A DNA stretch of 51,778 nt, taken from NCBI GenBank assembly GCA_050184225.1, contig JBFXAN010000028.1, positions 1 through 51,778 of the forward strand, given 5' to 3'. Of the stretch, positions 40,749 through 49,608 are shown one piece after another; position 1 is the first letter of the stretch; every line of letters starts with the position of its first letter. The notes beneath the pieces were generated by a model. The model was not told the origin of the DNA, ran no database searches, and worked only from the letters and a program-made list of their open reading frames with translations. The stretch comes from JBFXAN01 sp050184225 (lineage in GTDB: Bacteria; Chloroflexota; Dehalococcoidia; CAUJGQ01). The position numbers were made by a program, and so were the translations under genes.

Positions 40749-41927
40749 CTATCGTACACAGGCGAACTCCCGCGTGTCGATCGTCTCGGGGTCGGTGGTG
40801 GCTTCGCGGATGGCGGGGACGATCTCGTCGGCGGTGAGGGCGTAGGCCTGGCCGGGGTTGCTGACGGAGGCGGCGAAGACGGTGCCGAGGAAGCGGCCCT
40901 GTTCGTCGACGACCGGGCCGCCGGAGTTGCCGGGACGCACCTCGGCGCTGACGGTCCAGATGTCGCGTTCGACGAGGCGGCGGCTGTAGATGTCGCGGCC
41001 GCGGGCGTCGATCCGGCTCTGGATGACGGCGGGGCTGATGCGCAGCGGGCCGCCGCCCGGATAGCCGATCACGGCACCATCGGTGCCGGAGCGGGCTTCG
41101 CCGGGGAGGAGCGGGGTGAGGCGGAGGTTGGGGGCGCGGAGGATGGCGAGGTCGCGGCCGGGGTCGAAGTAGACAACGGTGGCGGCGGCGGACTGTCCGT
41201 CCGGGGCGCTGACCCTGGTGCGGGCGGTGCCGGAGACGACGTGGGCGTTGGTGACGATCAGGCCGTTGCCGACGGCGAAGCCGCTGCCGGTGGCGATGCC
41301 GCCGCAGCCCAGTCCCTCGATCCGCACGGTCGATGCGGCGGCGGCGCGGACGCCGTCGGTGATCGATGCAGTCGAGGGTGAAACGGGGGATGGCAGCTCC
41401 GGTTCGAGGCCGGTGAAGATCGGCGGCAGGAGGGTGCCGGAGAGGACGCGCTGCACCCGGTCGATGAAGGCAGGCGAGGCAGGGATGGCGCTGTCCACCT
41501 CCCGAATGATCGTCGATTGCTGGATGGCGCGAGCGACCTCCGGAACCGGGCCGCGGGCGAAGGTGAGCGCTAGTAGCCAGGCGACAACCAGGGTGACGGC
41601 AGCGGAGAGCACCGCGCCGGCCAGGCTATCGAGCGTGCCGAGCAGCGGTGTCGAGAGCAGCCGTCGCCGGATCGGTCCAACCAGCCAGAAGCCGATGCTG
41701 CCGCCGATCACGCTGGCGACGACGATCACGATCAGGGCGACGGCCTGGCGGCCGGTGGGGTCGACGATATCGAGCCGGTCGACGACATCGGGGGCGAAGC
41801 GCGCGCCGATCAGGATGCCCGCGAGCGCGCCGGCGTACTGCGCCAATCCGAGCCAGAAGCCGCGTTGGTAGCCGCCGAGCACACCGACGAGAACGGCGAG
41901 GACGATCAGGATATCGAGAACGTTCAC
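40749..41927 (-). CDS. MarP-like serine protease with CvpA membrane domain
   Basis: 392 residues, GTG start at 41927. Residues 1-125 form four membrane helices of the CvpA family, then a chymotrypsin-like domain: His229 in NAHVV, Asp259 in DPGRDLAIL, Ser335 in RPGNSGGP. A Cys pair at 208 (GLGCGG) and 390 (FACVR) would match the disulfide described in mycobacterial MarP, which aids survival in acid and oxidative stress. The order and length agree with MarP. A role in stress-related proteolysis outside the membrane is inferred. Confidence 0.9.
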   Translation of the reverse strand: MNVLDILIVLAVLVGVLGGYQRGFWLGLAQYAGALAGILIGARFAPDVVDRLDIVDPTGRQAVALIVIVVASVIGGSIGFWLVGPIRRRLLSTPLLGTLDSLAGAVLSAAVTLVVAWLLALTFARGPVPEVARAIQQSTIIREVDSAIPASPAFIDRVQRVLSGTLLPPIFTGLEPELPSPVSPSTASITDGVRAAAASTVRIEGLGCGGIATGSGFAVGNGLIVTNAHVVSGTARTRVSAPDGQSAAATVVYFDPGRDLAILRAPNLRLTPLLPGEARSGTDGAVIGYPGGGPLRISPAVIQSRIDARGRDIYSRRLVERDIWTVSAEVRPGNSGGPVVDEQGRFLGTVFAASVSNPGQAYALTADEIVPAIREATTDPETIDTREFACVR

Positions 41928-42026
41928 TTGGCCCTGCGAGGACTGGAGTCAGGCGCACGTTCTCCTCAGACGACGAGAGACGGGCGAGTCACCCCTCTAT
42001 CGTATCCGGATTTGGGGGCGGGGAGT

Positions 42027-42350
42027 GGCCCTCACCCCCGACCCCTCGCCCGCTCCGGCGGGCGAGGGGAGCACGCAACGACCGTGAGCTTTCACTATCA
42101 GGTAATGGTAATGCCTATCTGCCTCCGATTCGGACCCTTGCTCTTTCACGGCCACTCGCGGACACAAATGGTCAGATGGCGCAGGCAGCAGAAACTTCCC
42201 GAACGTCTCAACGGCCGGCGGGGACTGGTCCTTGCAGTGAGCATCACACTCACCGCATGGTCAAACTTCACCAGGGTGCTGGCTGAGGCTCGTGGTTGAT
42301 GCAGGCTCCCCTCTCCCGCTCCGGCGGGAGAGGGGCCGGGGGTGAGGGCC
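42027..42350. repeat. Inverted-repeat-bounded element between MarP-like gene and crotonase gene
   Basis: Terminal arms GGCCCTCACCCCCGACCCC.. (42027-42047) and its near-exact inverse (42330-42350) match at 20 of 21 bases. Next to each arm is a hairpin with GCTCCGGC at its tip (42044-42068 and 42310-42336). The interior, about 240 bases, has no recognised gene. The element is 324 bases long and ends five bases before the crotonase stop. It may be a small non-autonomous mobile element, or two inverted copies of the palindrome family seen at 2195 and 33770. Confidence 0.6.
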
Positions 42351-42354
42351 TGCC

Positions 42355-43203
42355 TCACTCGCTCCGGCGCGCCGGCGGCGGGGCGCCGTCGTCGAGGAAG
42401 AGGGGGCGGCCGGTGAGCTCGCGCCAGTGGGTGTGGGCGAGGGTGTGCATCATGAAGACGGATTGCATCGCGGTCCACTGGCCCTGGGCATCCTGGGTCT
42501 GGTTGATCGCTTCCTTGGTCAGCTTCAGGCCGAAGAGCGGTTTCTCCGCGATCTTCTTCGCCATCGTCTCGGTGAAGTCGCGCAGCTGGTCGCGGGGGAC
42601 GACGTGGTTGACCATGCCCAGCCGCCAGGCGTCCTGGGCGCTGAGCCAGTCGCCGGTATAGAGCATCTCGCGCGCCTTGCGGTGGCCCAGTTCCCAGGGG
42701 TGGGCGAAGTACTCGACGCCAGGGATGCCCCAGCCGACGACGAGGTCGCGGAATTCGGCGTCGTCGGAGGCAACGATGATGTCGCAGACCCAGGCGAGCA
42801 TCAGACCGCCGGCGATCGTCTTGCCCTGAACTTCAGCGATCATCGGTTTGGGGAGATTCCGCCAGCGGCGGCACATCTGCAGGTAGATCTCCTCCTCGTT
42901 GCCCATCGGTCCTTCGGCGCCGGGCTGGTCGAAGTTCGCCCAGGTGCCGACCGGGGTGAAGTCAGTGCGCGTGGCGCCGGTGCCGCCGCGCATGTCGTGG
43001 CCGGAGCTGAAGTGCGGCCCCTCGCCGGCGAGGAGGATCACCTTGACGTTGTTGTCCTGGTTGGCGCGGTCGAAGGCGGCGTTGAGGTCGTACGTGAGTT
43101 GCAGGTCCTGGGCGTTGCGCGCCTCCGGCCGGTTCATCGCGACGCGGACGATCGCCGGGGTTATGTGCTGATAGAGAACCGTCTTGTAGTCGGTGGTGGT
43201 CAT
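42355..43203 (-). CDS. Enoyl-CoA hydratase/isomerase family protein
   Basis: 282 residues from ATG 43203, with GGGACGG upstream. IVRVAMNRPEARNAQDLQLTYDL, then VILLAGEGPHFSSGHDMRG and MIAEVQGKTIAGGLMLAWVCDIIVASDDAEF give the two oxyanion-hole segments of the crotonase fold. The C-terminal SVFMMHTLAHTHWRELTGRPLF is a longer tail than usual. Hydration or isomerisation of acyl-CoA is the family chemistry. It is divergent from a CoA-transferase fusion gene with a 98-base gap and probably belongs to the same pathway. Confidence 0.92.
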   Translation of the reverse strand: MTTTDYKTVLYQHITPAIVRVAMNRPEARNAQDLQLTYDLNAAFDRANQDNNVKVILLAGEGPHFSSGHDMRGGTGATRTDFTPVGTWANFDQPGAEGPMGNEEEIYLQMCRRWRNLPKPMIAEVQGKTIAGGLMLAWVCDIIVASDDAEFRDLVVGWGIPGVEYFAHPWELGHRKAREMLYTGDWLSAQDAWRLGMVNHVVPRDQLRDFTETMAKKIAEKPLFGLKLTKEAINQTQDAQGQWTAMQSVFMMHTLAHTHWRELTGRPLFLDDGAPPPARRSE

Positions 43204-43301
43204 CGCTGCCGTCCCTTCTGCATCTTCAGGATCGCTTCGCATGAGTGTATGCCTCTCTGGTACGCTCGCCGCAAGCCTGAACCGGTACGGGAGGGGACTC
43301 G

Positions 43302-45887
43302 ATGCAGGCACTGGATGACGTCGTTGTACTCGACCTGACGCAACACATCGCCGGTCCGTATGCGACGCGGCTGCTCGCCGATTACGGCGCGGAGGTGATC
43401 AAGATCGAGCCGCCGTGGGGCGATGTCGCGCGGCGGCTGCCGCCGTTCCAGGGCGGCGTCGAGCACCCGGAGAAGAGCGGTCTCTTCGCTTACCTCAACA
43501 CGAACAAGCGGTCGGTCGTGCTCGACCTGCGGACTGACGACGGCAAAGAACATCTACGCCGGCTGGCAGAGCGGGCGACGGTCGTGGTAGAGAGCTTCGC
43601 GCCGGGGACGCTCGACCGGCTCGGCTGCGGCTGGGAGTTCTTCCACGCGGTGACGCCGTCGCTGTCGCTCGTCTCGATCTCGAACTTCGGGCAGGACGGT
43701 CCCTATCGCGATTACAAGCTGTCCGAGTTGGTGCTGTACGGCTTCGCCGGCGAGATGTACACGATGGGCATGACCGAGCGCGAGCCGGTGAAGATGGCGG
43801 GGACGGCGGCGCTGTTCGAGTCCGGCGCCGCGTCGGTGGTCGCGATCATGGCGGCGATCACGGCATCGGAGCGGTTCGGCACGGGCCAGCACGTCGATGT
43901 CTCCCTGGCGGAGACGCACTTTGGCGGCGTCGACCGGCGTCACGCCGCCGCGATCGCGTATCAGTTCAGCGGACGGCGGACACTGCGGGCGGCGGGCGCG
44001 GCGAACGGCATGCCCAGCGGCATCTATCAGTGCGCCGACGGCTACGTCGATTTCACCAGTGCCGCGCTCTACCCGGACCGGGTGATCGACATGATCGGCG
44101 AGGAATGGGCGGCCAACCCGAAGTACCTGGACCCGATGAACCGGATCAACCCGGAGATCATCGACGAATGGAACGCCCAGTTCGTTGTCTGGTGCCTGGA
44201 GCGGACGAAGCGCGAGATCTGGGCGGAGGCCCGCCGCGCCAAGGTGCTGTGCGCCCCACTGTTCTCGATGGAGGACATCTTCGCCGACGAGCACTTCCGC
44301 GGCCGCGGCTTCTGGCAGACGGTCGAGCATCCGGTGATGGGCAGCTTCGAGATGCCGGGGCGGCCGTTCATCATGCCGAAGGGCGGCTGGGAGGTGCAGC
44401 GGTCGGCGCCGCTGCTGGGACAGCACACGGCCGATGTCCTAGCGAACATCGGTGGCAATGGGCAATCGGCAGTCGGCAATGGGGGCGGGGACAGTGCGCG
44501 GCAGAACTCCGGCACGTCGCCGCAACCCTCTCGGCCCACTGCCCACTCCCCATTGCCGACTGCCGATGCCCGATTGCCGCTCTCGGGCATCCGCGTCGTC
44601 GACCTGTGCGTCGTCTGGGCGGGACCGTTTGCGACGATGCTGCTCGGCGACCTCGGTGCGGAGATCGTCAAGCCGGAGAATCCGTTCGTCTTTCAGCCGA
44701 TGACGCGCGGGGCGGTGGCGCGGCCACCGCAGGCGCTGCTTAGTAGCGCGAACGCATGGGGCGGGGGGTATCCAGGCGGGGTGCCGGGGGAGCGGCCGTG
44801 GAACTACAGTCCGACGTTTGTCAGCCTCTACCGAAACAAGAAGAGCTTCACGGTCGACCTGCGCCGGCCGGAGGGGATGGAGGTGCTGCGGCGGCTGGTG
44901 GCGAAGTCGGATGTCGTCTATGAGAACAACGCCACGGGGACGATGGAGAAGCTGGGCATCACCTATGACTGGCTGCGGCAGGCGCGCGAGGACATCATCT
45001 TCGTGCGGGTGCCGGCCTACGGCAGCAGCGGCCCGTACAAGGAGGCGCGGGCGCTGGGCGTGCATCTCGAAGGAGTGATGGGACATACCCTCCTGCGCGG
45101 CTACGACGACGAGGGGCCGGACGCGAATACGGCGATCTTCTCCGGTGACTATCTCGCCGGGGCGCAGGGGGCCTTTGCCGTGATGACGGCGCTGCACCAT
45201 CGGCGGCGGACGGGTGAGGGGCAACTGATCGAGATCGCGCAGGCGGAGAACGCCGCCGCGATGTTCACCCAGGCGTTGATGGACTACAGCCTGAACCGGA
45301 ACGTCCAGGGGACGATCGGCAACCGCGATGTCTTCGGTCAGTATCCCTGTGGCGTCTATCCGTGTCGGGGTGGGGAGGCAACAGCGATGGAGGACCGCTG
45401 GGTCAGCATCCACGTCCAAAGTGATGCGGAGTGGCAGGGGCTGAAGCGGGTGATGGGCAGTCCGGCGTGGGCGGACGATGCCCGCTTTGACACGAACACG
45501 GGCCGTGCGGCGCACTTCCGCGAGATCGACGCGAAGATCGCGGCGTGGACCAATGGCATGGACGACTACGACGTGATGCATCGCTGCCAGGCCGAGGGTA
45601 TCGCGGCGGCGCCGGTGCTGGAGGCGTCGCGCATCTTCGACGATCCCCACCTGCGGGCGCGCGGCTTCATGCGCCGCATGCGCCAGGCCGATGCGGGCGA
45701 GTACGAGTATATGGGTCCGCTCTGGCGCTTCCCGGAGACGCCGATCGAGTTCTATCAGCCGCCGGTGATGTTCGGAGAGCACAATGATTACGTCTACCGC
45801 GATCTACTCGGCATGAGCGAGGAGGAGATCGCGCGGCTGGCGGCGGGGGGTCACATCGCGATGGAGTATGACGCGAGCGTGCGATAA
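43302..45887 (+). CDS. Fused family III (CaiB/BaiF) CoA-transferase, two full domains joined by a repeat-derived linker
   Basis: 861 residues. The N-terminal domain (1-383) begins LDDVVVLDLTQHIAGPYATRLLADYG; the C-terminal domain (425-861) begins LPLSGIRVVDLCVVWAGPFA. They correspond in order to the separate genes at 9897-11114 and 8484-9812. The catalytic Asp position in the first domain is Leu171 (ALFESG), so it is not catalytic; the second keeps it in SGDYLAGAQGA. The 40-residue linker (GGNGQSAVGNGG ... SPLPTADAR) is encoded by 7-bp repeat arrays at 44454-44481 and 44537-44578. Repeat insertion has thus joined two genes. A CoA-transferase for a carboxylic acid is likely; the neighbouring crotonase supports a catabolic pathway. 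Confidence 0.93.
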   Translation: MQALDDVVVLDLTQHIAGPYATRLLADYGAEVIKIEPPWGDVARRLPPFQGGVEHPEKSGLFAYLNTNKRSVVLDLRTDDGKEHLRRLAERATVVVESFAPGTLDRLGCGWEFFHAVTPSLSLVSISNFGQDGPYRDYKLSELVLYGFAGEMYTMGMTEREPVKMAGTAALFESGAASVVAIMAAITASERFGTGQHVDVSLAETHFGGVDRRHAAAIAYQFSGRRTLRAAGAANGMPSGIYQCADGYVDFTSAALYPDRVIDMIGEEWAANPKYLDPMNRINPEIIDEWNAQFVVWCLERTKREIWAEARRAKVLCAPLFSMEDIFADEHFRGRGFWQTVEHPVMGSFEMPGRPFIMPKGGWEVQRSAPLLGQHTADVLANIGGNGQSAVGNGGGDSARQNSGTSPQPSRPTAHSPLPTADARLPLSGIRVVDLCVVWAGPFATMLLGDLGAEIVKPENPFVFQPMTRGAVARPPQALLSSANAWGGGYPGGVPGERPWNYSPTFVSLYRNKKSFTVDLRRPEGMEVLRRLVAKSDVVYENNATGTMEKLGITYDWLRQAREDIIFVRVPAYGSSGPYKEARALGVHLEGVMGHTLLRGYDDEGPDANTAIFSGDYLAGAQGAFAVMTALHHRRRTGEGQLIEIAQAENAAAMFTQALMDYSLNRNVQGTIGNRDVFGQYPCGVYPCRGGEATAMEDRWVSIHVQSDAEWQGLKRVMGSPAWADDARFDTNTGRAAHFREIDAKIAAWTNGMDDYDVMHRCQAEGIAAAPVLEASRIFDDPHLRARGFMRRMRQADAGEYEYMGPLWRFPETPIEFYQPPVMFGEHNDYVYRDLLGMSEEEIARLAAGGHIAMEYDASVR
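44454..44578. repeat. Inverted pair of 7-bp repeat arrays inside the CoA-transferase fusion
   Basis: Four units in a row (GGCAATG, GGCAATC, GGCAGTC, GGCAATG; 44454-44481) are followed after 55 bases by six units of the opposite orientation (CACTGCC, CACTCCC, CATTGCC, GACTGCC, GATGCCC, GATTGCC; 44537-44578). As 7 is not a multiple of 3, the frame shifts through the repeats. The insertion keeps the open frame. The same unit occurs at 46670-46697. Confidence 0.88.
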
Positions 45888-45938
45888 CTACTCGGCGGCC
45901 ATGTACGATGGATGTGCGAGTAAAGACGGGAGGCCGAC

Positions 45939-46172
45939 GTGCGACGGACCATTACTGTGATCTTCGATGGCGAAGTATTGCGTCCGCAGGAGCCGGTCGA
46001 GCTTGAGCGGGATATTCCATACTCCGTCACGATTCATGAACTGGGAAACAACGATCAGTCAACTCAAGAACCCGGCATGCTCGATGGCATTCTGGCGCTC
46101 GCACAGGATCTCGGCGTCGAAGACCTGTCCGAGCAACTTGATCATTACCTCTACGGCACACCCAAGCGATGA
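45939..46172 (+). CDS. Small antitoxin-like protein (DUF104/AF2212-like)
   Basis: 77 residues with GTG start at 45939 after GGGAGG. RRTITVIFDGEVLRPQEPVE resembles the strand pattern of AF2212-like/DUF104 antitoxins; the C-terminal half LDGILALAQDLGVEDLSEQLDHYLYG is helical. It overlaps a PIN-domain gene by four bases, as antitoxin genes usually do. Antitoxin role inferred from context. Confidence 0.78.
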   Translation: MRRTITVIFDGEVLRPQEPVELERDIPYSVTIHELGNNDQSTQEPGMLDGILALAQDLGVEDLSEQLDHYLYGTPKR

Positions 46173-46582
46173 ATCGCAATGAATGGTTTGTCGATGCCGG
46201 CTATTGGCTGGCGCTGGTCAATTCGAAGGATCGCTGGCACGCGATCGCTCGGTGGTATGCTGCCGGGCTTCGAAGGCCGTTGGTGACGACTGAGGGTGTA
46301 TTGCTTGAGGTTGGTAACGCGTTGTCCAAGGAGCGTTGGCGAGCATTAGGCATAGCGATGCTTGCCCAGATACGCGCACACCCGCAGATCGAGATCGTGG
46401 TCGTCGATAGCAGCCTCGCGGAACGGGCGCTTGCGCTGTACTCAAGTCGACAGGACAAGGAATGGGGACTGACCGACTGCATCTCGTTCGTCGTGATGCA
46501 GGAGCGAGGCATCACGGACGCCCTGTCCGCCGACCAACACTTCGTCCAGGCCGGGTTCCGCGCGCTGCTCCGCGAGGCGTAG
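46169..46582 (+). CDS. PIN-domain toxin (VapC-like)
   Basis: 137 residues. WFVDAGYWLALVNSKDRWHAIA (Asp), TTEGVLLEVGNAL (Glu), DKEWGLTDCISFVVMQERGITDALSADQHF (acidic DC..F..M...G...AL..D.HF) are typical of PIN nucleases of the VapC type. It probably cleaves tRNA or other RNA. It starts within the end of the upstream antitoxin gene. Confidence 0.9.
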   Translation: MNRNEWFVDAGYWLALVNSKDRWHAIARWYAAGLRRPLVTTEGVLLEVGNALSKERWRALGIAMLAQIRAHPQIEIVVVDSSLAERALALYSSRQDKEWGLTDCISFVVMQERGITDALSADQHFVQAGFRALLREA

Positions 46583-46669
46583 GAGTTCTGCCATTGCACC
46601 GATACGGATCGCCGCCCTCGCACCCATCGCCCAACTGCTGTATGACTGGCGCGGACGAGGTCACGGCCC

Positions 46670-46697
46670 CACTGCCGACTGCCGATTCCCGACTGCC
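46670..46697. repeat. 7-bp tandem repeat, single array of four units
   Basis: CACTGCC, GACTGCC, GATTCCC, GACTGCC in register. Same unit as the arrays inside the CoA-transferase fusion at 44454. It lies between the PIN gene and the LLM gene start. Confidence 0.8.
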
Positions 46698-46719
46698 GCG
46701 CGACTGAAAGGAGCGCTTC

Positions 46720-47604
46720 ATGCATCTCGCCGTTGAGTTTCCGTCGGTTGCCTATCGATGGGGCGCGAGCGCCGTGCCGGACCTGGCCCGTGCCGTCGAG
46801 GAGGCCGGGTACGACGAGATCGATATGTTCGATCACATCACGATGGGGCATCCGAAGGATGGCCGTCCCCAGGGGCCGTATCCGGCGCAGATGCCGCTGC
46901 TCGAAGCGTTCATCACGCTCGGGGCGATCGCCGTGGTAACGCGGCGGGTGCGGCTGGGGACCGAGGTGCTGGTGCTGCCGCAGCGGCAGCCGACGCTGGT
47001 AGCGAAGCAGGTGGCGACGCTCGATATCCTCTCCGGCGGGCGCGTGCGGCTGGGCGCCGGCGTCGGCTGGCAGGCGTCGGAGTACGAGTCGCTCGGTGTG
47101 CCGTTTGCCGAGCGCGGCCGGCGGATGGATGAGTGCATCGAGCTGCTGCGGCTCTACTGGCGGGAGCCGTCGGTGACCTTCACCGGCCGTTACTACCAGG
47201 CCGAGGCGATGGCGATGGACCCGAAGCCGGTACAGCCGGGCGGCCCGCCGATCTGGCTCGGCGGCAGCTCGGACGCGGCGCTGACCCGGATCGGACGGAT
47301 GGGCGACGGTTGGCTGGCCGGTGGCGGTGAGCGAATCGAGGGAATCAAAGATCGCCTTGCCGTGATTCATCGCGCGGCCGAGCAGGCGGGTCGCGACCCC
47401 GCGATGATCGGCCTCCAGATCCAGCTCGGCGATGTGCGAGATCTGGAGGCGCTCGCAGCGCGGGCGGCGACGTTCCGCGAGGTAGGCTTCACCTGGGGCG
47501 CGGTCAATATGACACAGCTCTACACGGCGGGCGCCCGCGATCTCGCCGCGCAGCGAGAGGCGCTCGCGCGGATCAGAGAACGGGTGCAGCAGGAAGCCGG
47601 GTGA
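46720..47604 (+). CDS. LLM class flavin/F420-dependent oxidoreductase
   Basis: 294 residues; GGAGCG precedes the ATG. Family blocks: VPDLARAVEEAGYDEIDMFDHITMG, TRRVRLGTEVLVLPQRQPTLVAKQVATLDILSGGRVRLGAGVGW, RGRRMDECIELLRLYW and the GGPPIWLGGSSDAALTRIGRMGDGW segment. These are typical of F420-dependent members (TIGR03619-like). Substrate unknown. It is shorter than the LLM at 18915, so it belongs to a different subgroup. Confidence 0.9.
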   Translation: MHLAVEFPSVAYRWGASAVPDLARAVEEAGYDEIDMFDHITMGHPKDGRPQGPYPAQMPLLEAFITLGAIAVVTRRVRLGTEVLVLPQRQPTLVAKQVATLDILSGGRVRLGAGVGWQASEYESLGVPFAERGRRMDECIELLRLYWREPSVTFTGRYYQAEAMAMDPKPVQPGGPPIWLGGSSDAALTRIGRMGDGWLAGGGERIEGIKDRLAVIHRAAEQAGRDPAMIGLQIQLGDVRDLEALAARAATFREVGFTWGAVNMTQLYTAGARDLAAQREALARIRERVQQEAG

Positions 47605-47679
47605 GCGACGCGCGGAAGCCGAGCGTGTGTCGAGCGCTCGGCTTCAACCGCTACAAACTCCCATCTTCGGCGGACGATG

Positions 47680-47979
47680 TCAGACAACCGAATCCGTATG
47701 CGTGTGAACGCCGGTGTGCATCTCGGCCTGGTTCTTATCCGTGGGGTTGCCCATCTTCTTGTCGCCCAACTGACTCTTGCTGAATCCGAGCCGCACGTCG
47801 TTGCCGCTTGAACTGGTGATGCAGTCACGCGCCAGCCAGTAGTCGGGCCGCATCGAGGCGTCTACCTTGAAGCAATCCCCCATCACTTCTTTGACCTTGC
47901 CGAGCCGGTCGCCGTCGGCGGTGTAGACCTCGGTGCCGGTGGCCGGCATCGCGCCGGTGTAGCTGCCTGACATCGTCAT
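47680..47979 (-). CDS. DUF2171 / PRC-barrel-like protein
   Basis: 99 residues from ATG 47979 with GGGAGAC upstream. ATGTEVYTADGDRLGKVKEVMGDCFKVD has the PRC-barrel G..VY..DG..LG.V pattern, and RPDYWLARDCI is the DUF2171 block. Members are often stress-related, with an unproven role. The C-terminal part (KKMGNPTDKNQAEMHTGVHT) is hydrophilic and variable. Confidence 0.78.
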   Translation of the reverse strand: MTMSGSYTGAMPATGTEVYTADGDRLGKVKEVMGDCFKVDASMRPDYWLARDCITSSSGNDVRLGFSKSQLGDKKMGNPTDKNQAEMHTGVHTHTDSVV

Positions 47980-48154
47980 GACAAGTCTCCCTTGTTCGGC
48001 CCGAATTACATTCGCGTATATGCGGATCGTTGGGGCCGAACCGCATCCCCACGGTAAATCGTTGCCGTGCCGTCGAGATCGCCCGAAGGGAGCATCAGAT
48101 GAGACGTTGAAGATGCCGATCCATACTCCGATTGGACGAGCGGCCGGTACGCCG

Positions 48155-49459
48155 TTATGGAACTGGCGTGGTGCCGGTGCGCTCTTCCGGCGGCTTGAGG
48201 GAACGGAACTGGACGAGCAAGAGGAGATCGTAGGTGGCTTTGATCACGCCGGCCAGGATCAGCGACCAGCCAAAGGAGGTGATGCTGAGCAGCCATCCGG
48301 CCAGCAGCGGCGAGAGGGCGGCGCCGAGGCTGCGGGGAACGTTGGTGATGCTCGCCGCCGCCGCCCGCTCGTTCCGTGGCACGACCGCCATCACGTAGGA
48401 CTGGCGGGCCGGTACGTCCATCTGAGAGAGCAGCATTCGAGCCAGCAGACAGGCGACCGCGAGCGGGGCAGAGGGCATCAGCGCCGCCAGGATCAGGAGG
48501 CCGTTGGACGGCAGGTGGGTGAAGACCATCGTATTGATCAGGCCGATGCGTGCCGCCAGACGCGGGGAAACCAGCTGCGAGAGCGCGGCGAAGAGGCCGG
48601 AGAAGAAGAAGATCGTCGCGGCGGTCTGCACCGAGAGATCGAACCGTTCGAACAGCCAGAGCGCCAGCAGCGATTGGACGACCAACCCACCGCCGAGCGA
48701 GTCGAGCGTGAACAGCGCGGCCAGCCGCAGCACGACGCCGCGCGCGTGGGAGAGCGGCGCGCGGCGCCCTCCGGATGGTTGCAAGTCGACCGCCGGCGTG
48801 AGCGTGGCATAGATCAGGCCGGCGGCCACGGCCATGCCGGCATAGAGGAGGAAGCCGGCTCGTTGCGCCGTGGTCAAATCCCACCCCGCTCGGTGGGCGA
48901 TGATCGCCGGGACCGCGCTGGCGAGGGCGCCCAGCGCGCCGGCAAAGCGGTCGCCGAGATTGAACCGGGCGAAGAGCGCCGTGCGGTGGCGATCGGCAGC
49001 GGTCTCGGGCAGGATCGCCTGTTCCACCGGCAGGAAGACGCTGACATCGCCCGCCGATGGATTGAGCGTGCCGGCAACGGCGATCAGCAGCAACGGCCAG
49101 AACGCGGTGACGCCGAAGAAGCCGACCCCGGTAATGAACATCAGCGCGGAGGCGCCGAGCAGGACCGCTCTTCGAGAGACGCGATGGCCGAACAGACCGA
49201 CCGCCAGCGTCAGCATCGCCGAGCCGAGCATCGTACCCGTGACGATCGCACCGACCTGCAGGGGCGAGAACCCGATCCCGGAGAGGTAGCTGGCGAGCAC
49301 GACGCTGACGAAGCCGTCGGCGAAGCTGCGGAGCGCGTGGGCGGAGACGAGCCGCGCCGCGTCCGGGGTCGCACTGCTCGGCAGGAGCGTGCCCAGCACG
49401 GACCGACGGGCGCCTCCGTCGATCAGATCCGGGGACGGCGCCGGTCTGGCGCGCTTCAT
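48155..49459 (-). CDS. MFS transporter
   Basis: 434 residues from ATG 49459, behind GGGAGAGTAGG; an upstream ATG at 49474 is possible. Twelve hydrophobic segments, with a loop GLFGHRVSRRAVLLGASALMF (MFS loop 2-3), a later SPRLAARIGLINTMVF loop, and MPSAPLAVACLLARMLLSQMDVPARQSYVMAVVPRNERAAAAS, typical of MFS segments 8-10. Substrate unknown. It is separate from the other MFS gene at 2225 in sequence. Confidence 0.9.
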   Translation of the reverse strand: MKRARPAPSPDLIDGGARRSVLGTLLPSSATPDAARLVSAHALRSFADGFVSVVLASYLSGIGFSPLQVGAIVTGTMLGSAMLTLAVGLFGHRVSRRAVLLGASALMFITGVGFFGVTAFWPLLLIAVAGTLNPSAGDVSVFLPVEQAILPETAADRHRTALFARFNLGDRFAGALGALASAVPAIIAHRAGWDLTTAQRAGFLLYAGMAVAAGLIYATLTPAVDLQPSGGRRAPLSHARGVVLRLAALFTLDSLGGGLVVQSLLALWLFERFDLSVQTAATIFFFSGLFAALSQLVSPRLAARIGLINTMVFTHLPSNGLLILAALMPSAPLAVACLLARMLLSQMDVPARQSYVMAVVPRNERAAAASITNVPRSLGAALSPLLAGWLLSITSFGWSLILAGVIKATYDLLLLVQFRSLKPPEERTGTTPVP

Positions 49460-49608
49460 CCTACTCTCCCGCATGTGGCGCTCACGGCGTATTTGACGCC
49501 ACGACCGCAACCATGTCGCTAGGATAGACGGACGACGTCAGCTGTGGCGTCGGACCGGGTGGGTGCACGCTGCAGAGACGCAGAGGGACGCATCGGGACT
49601 CTATTGTT

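Noticed and set aside
47978..49522. A 514-codon plus-strand open frame over the MFS gene
   Set aside because: Antisense shadow, highly charged and without domain.
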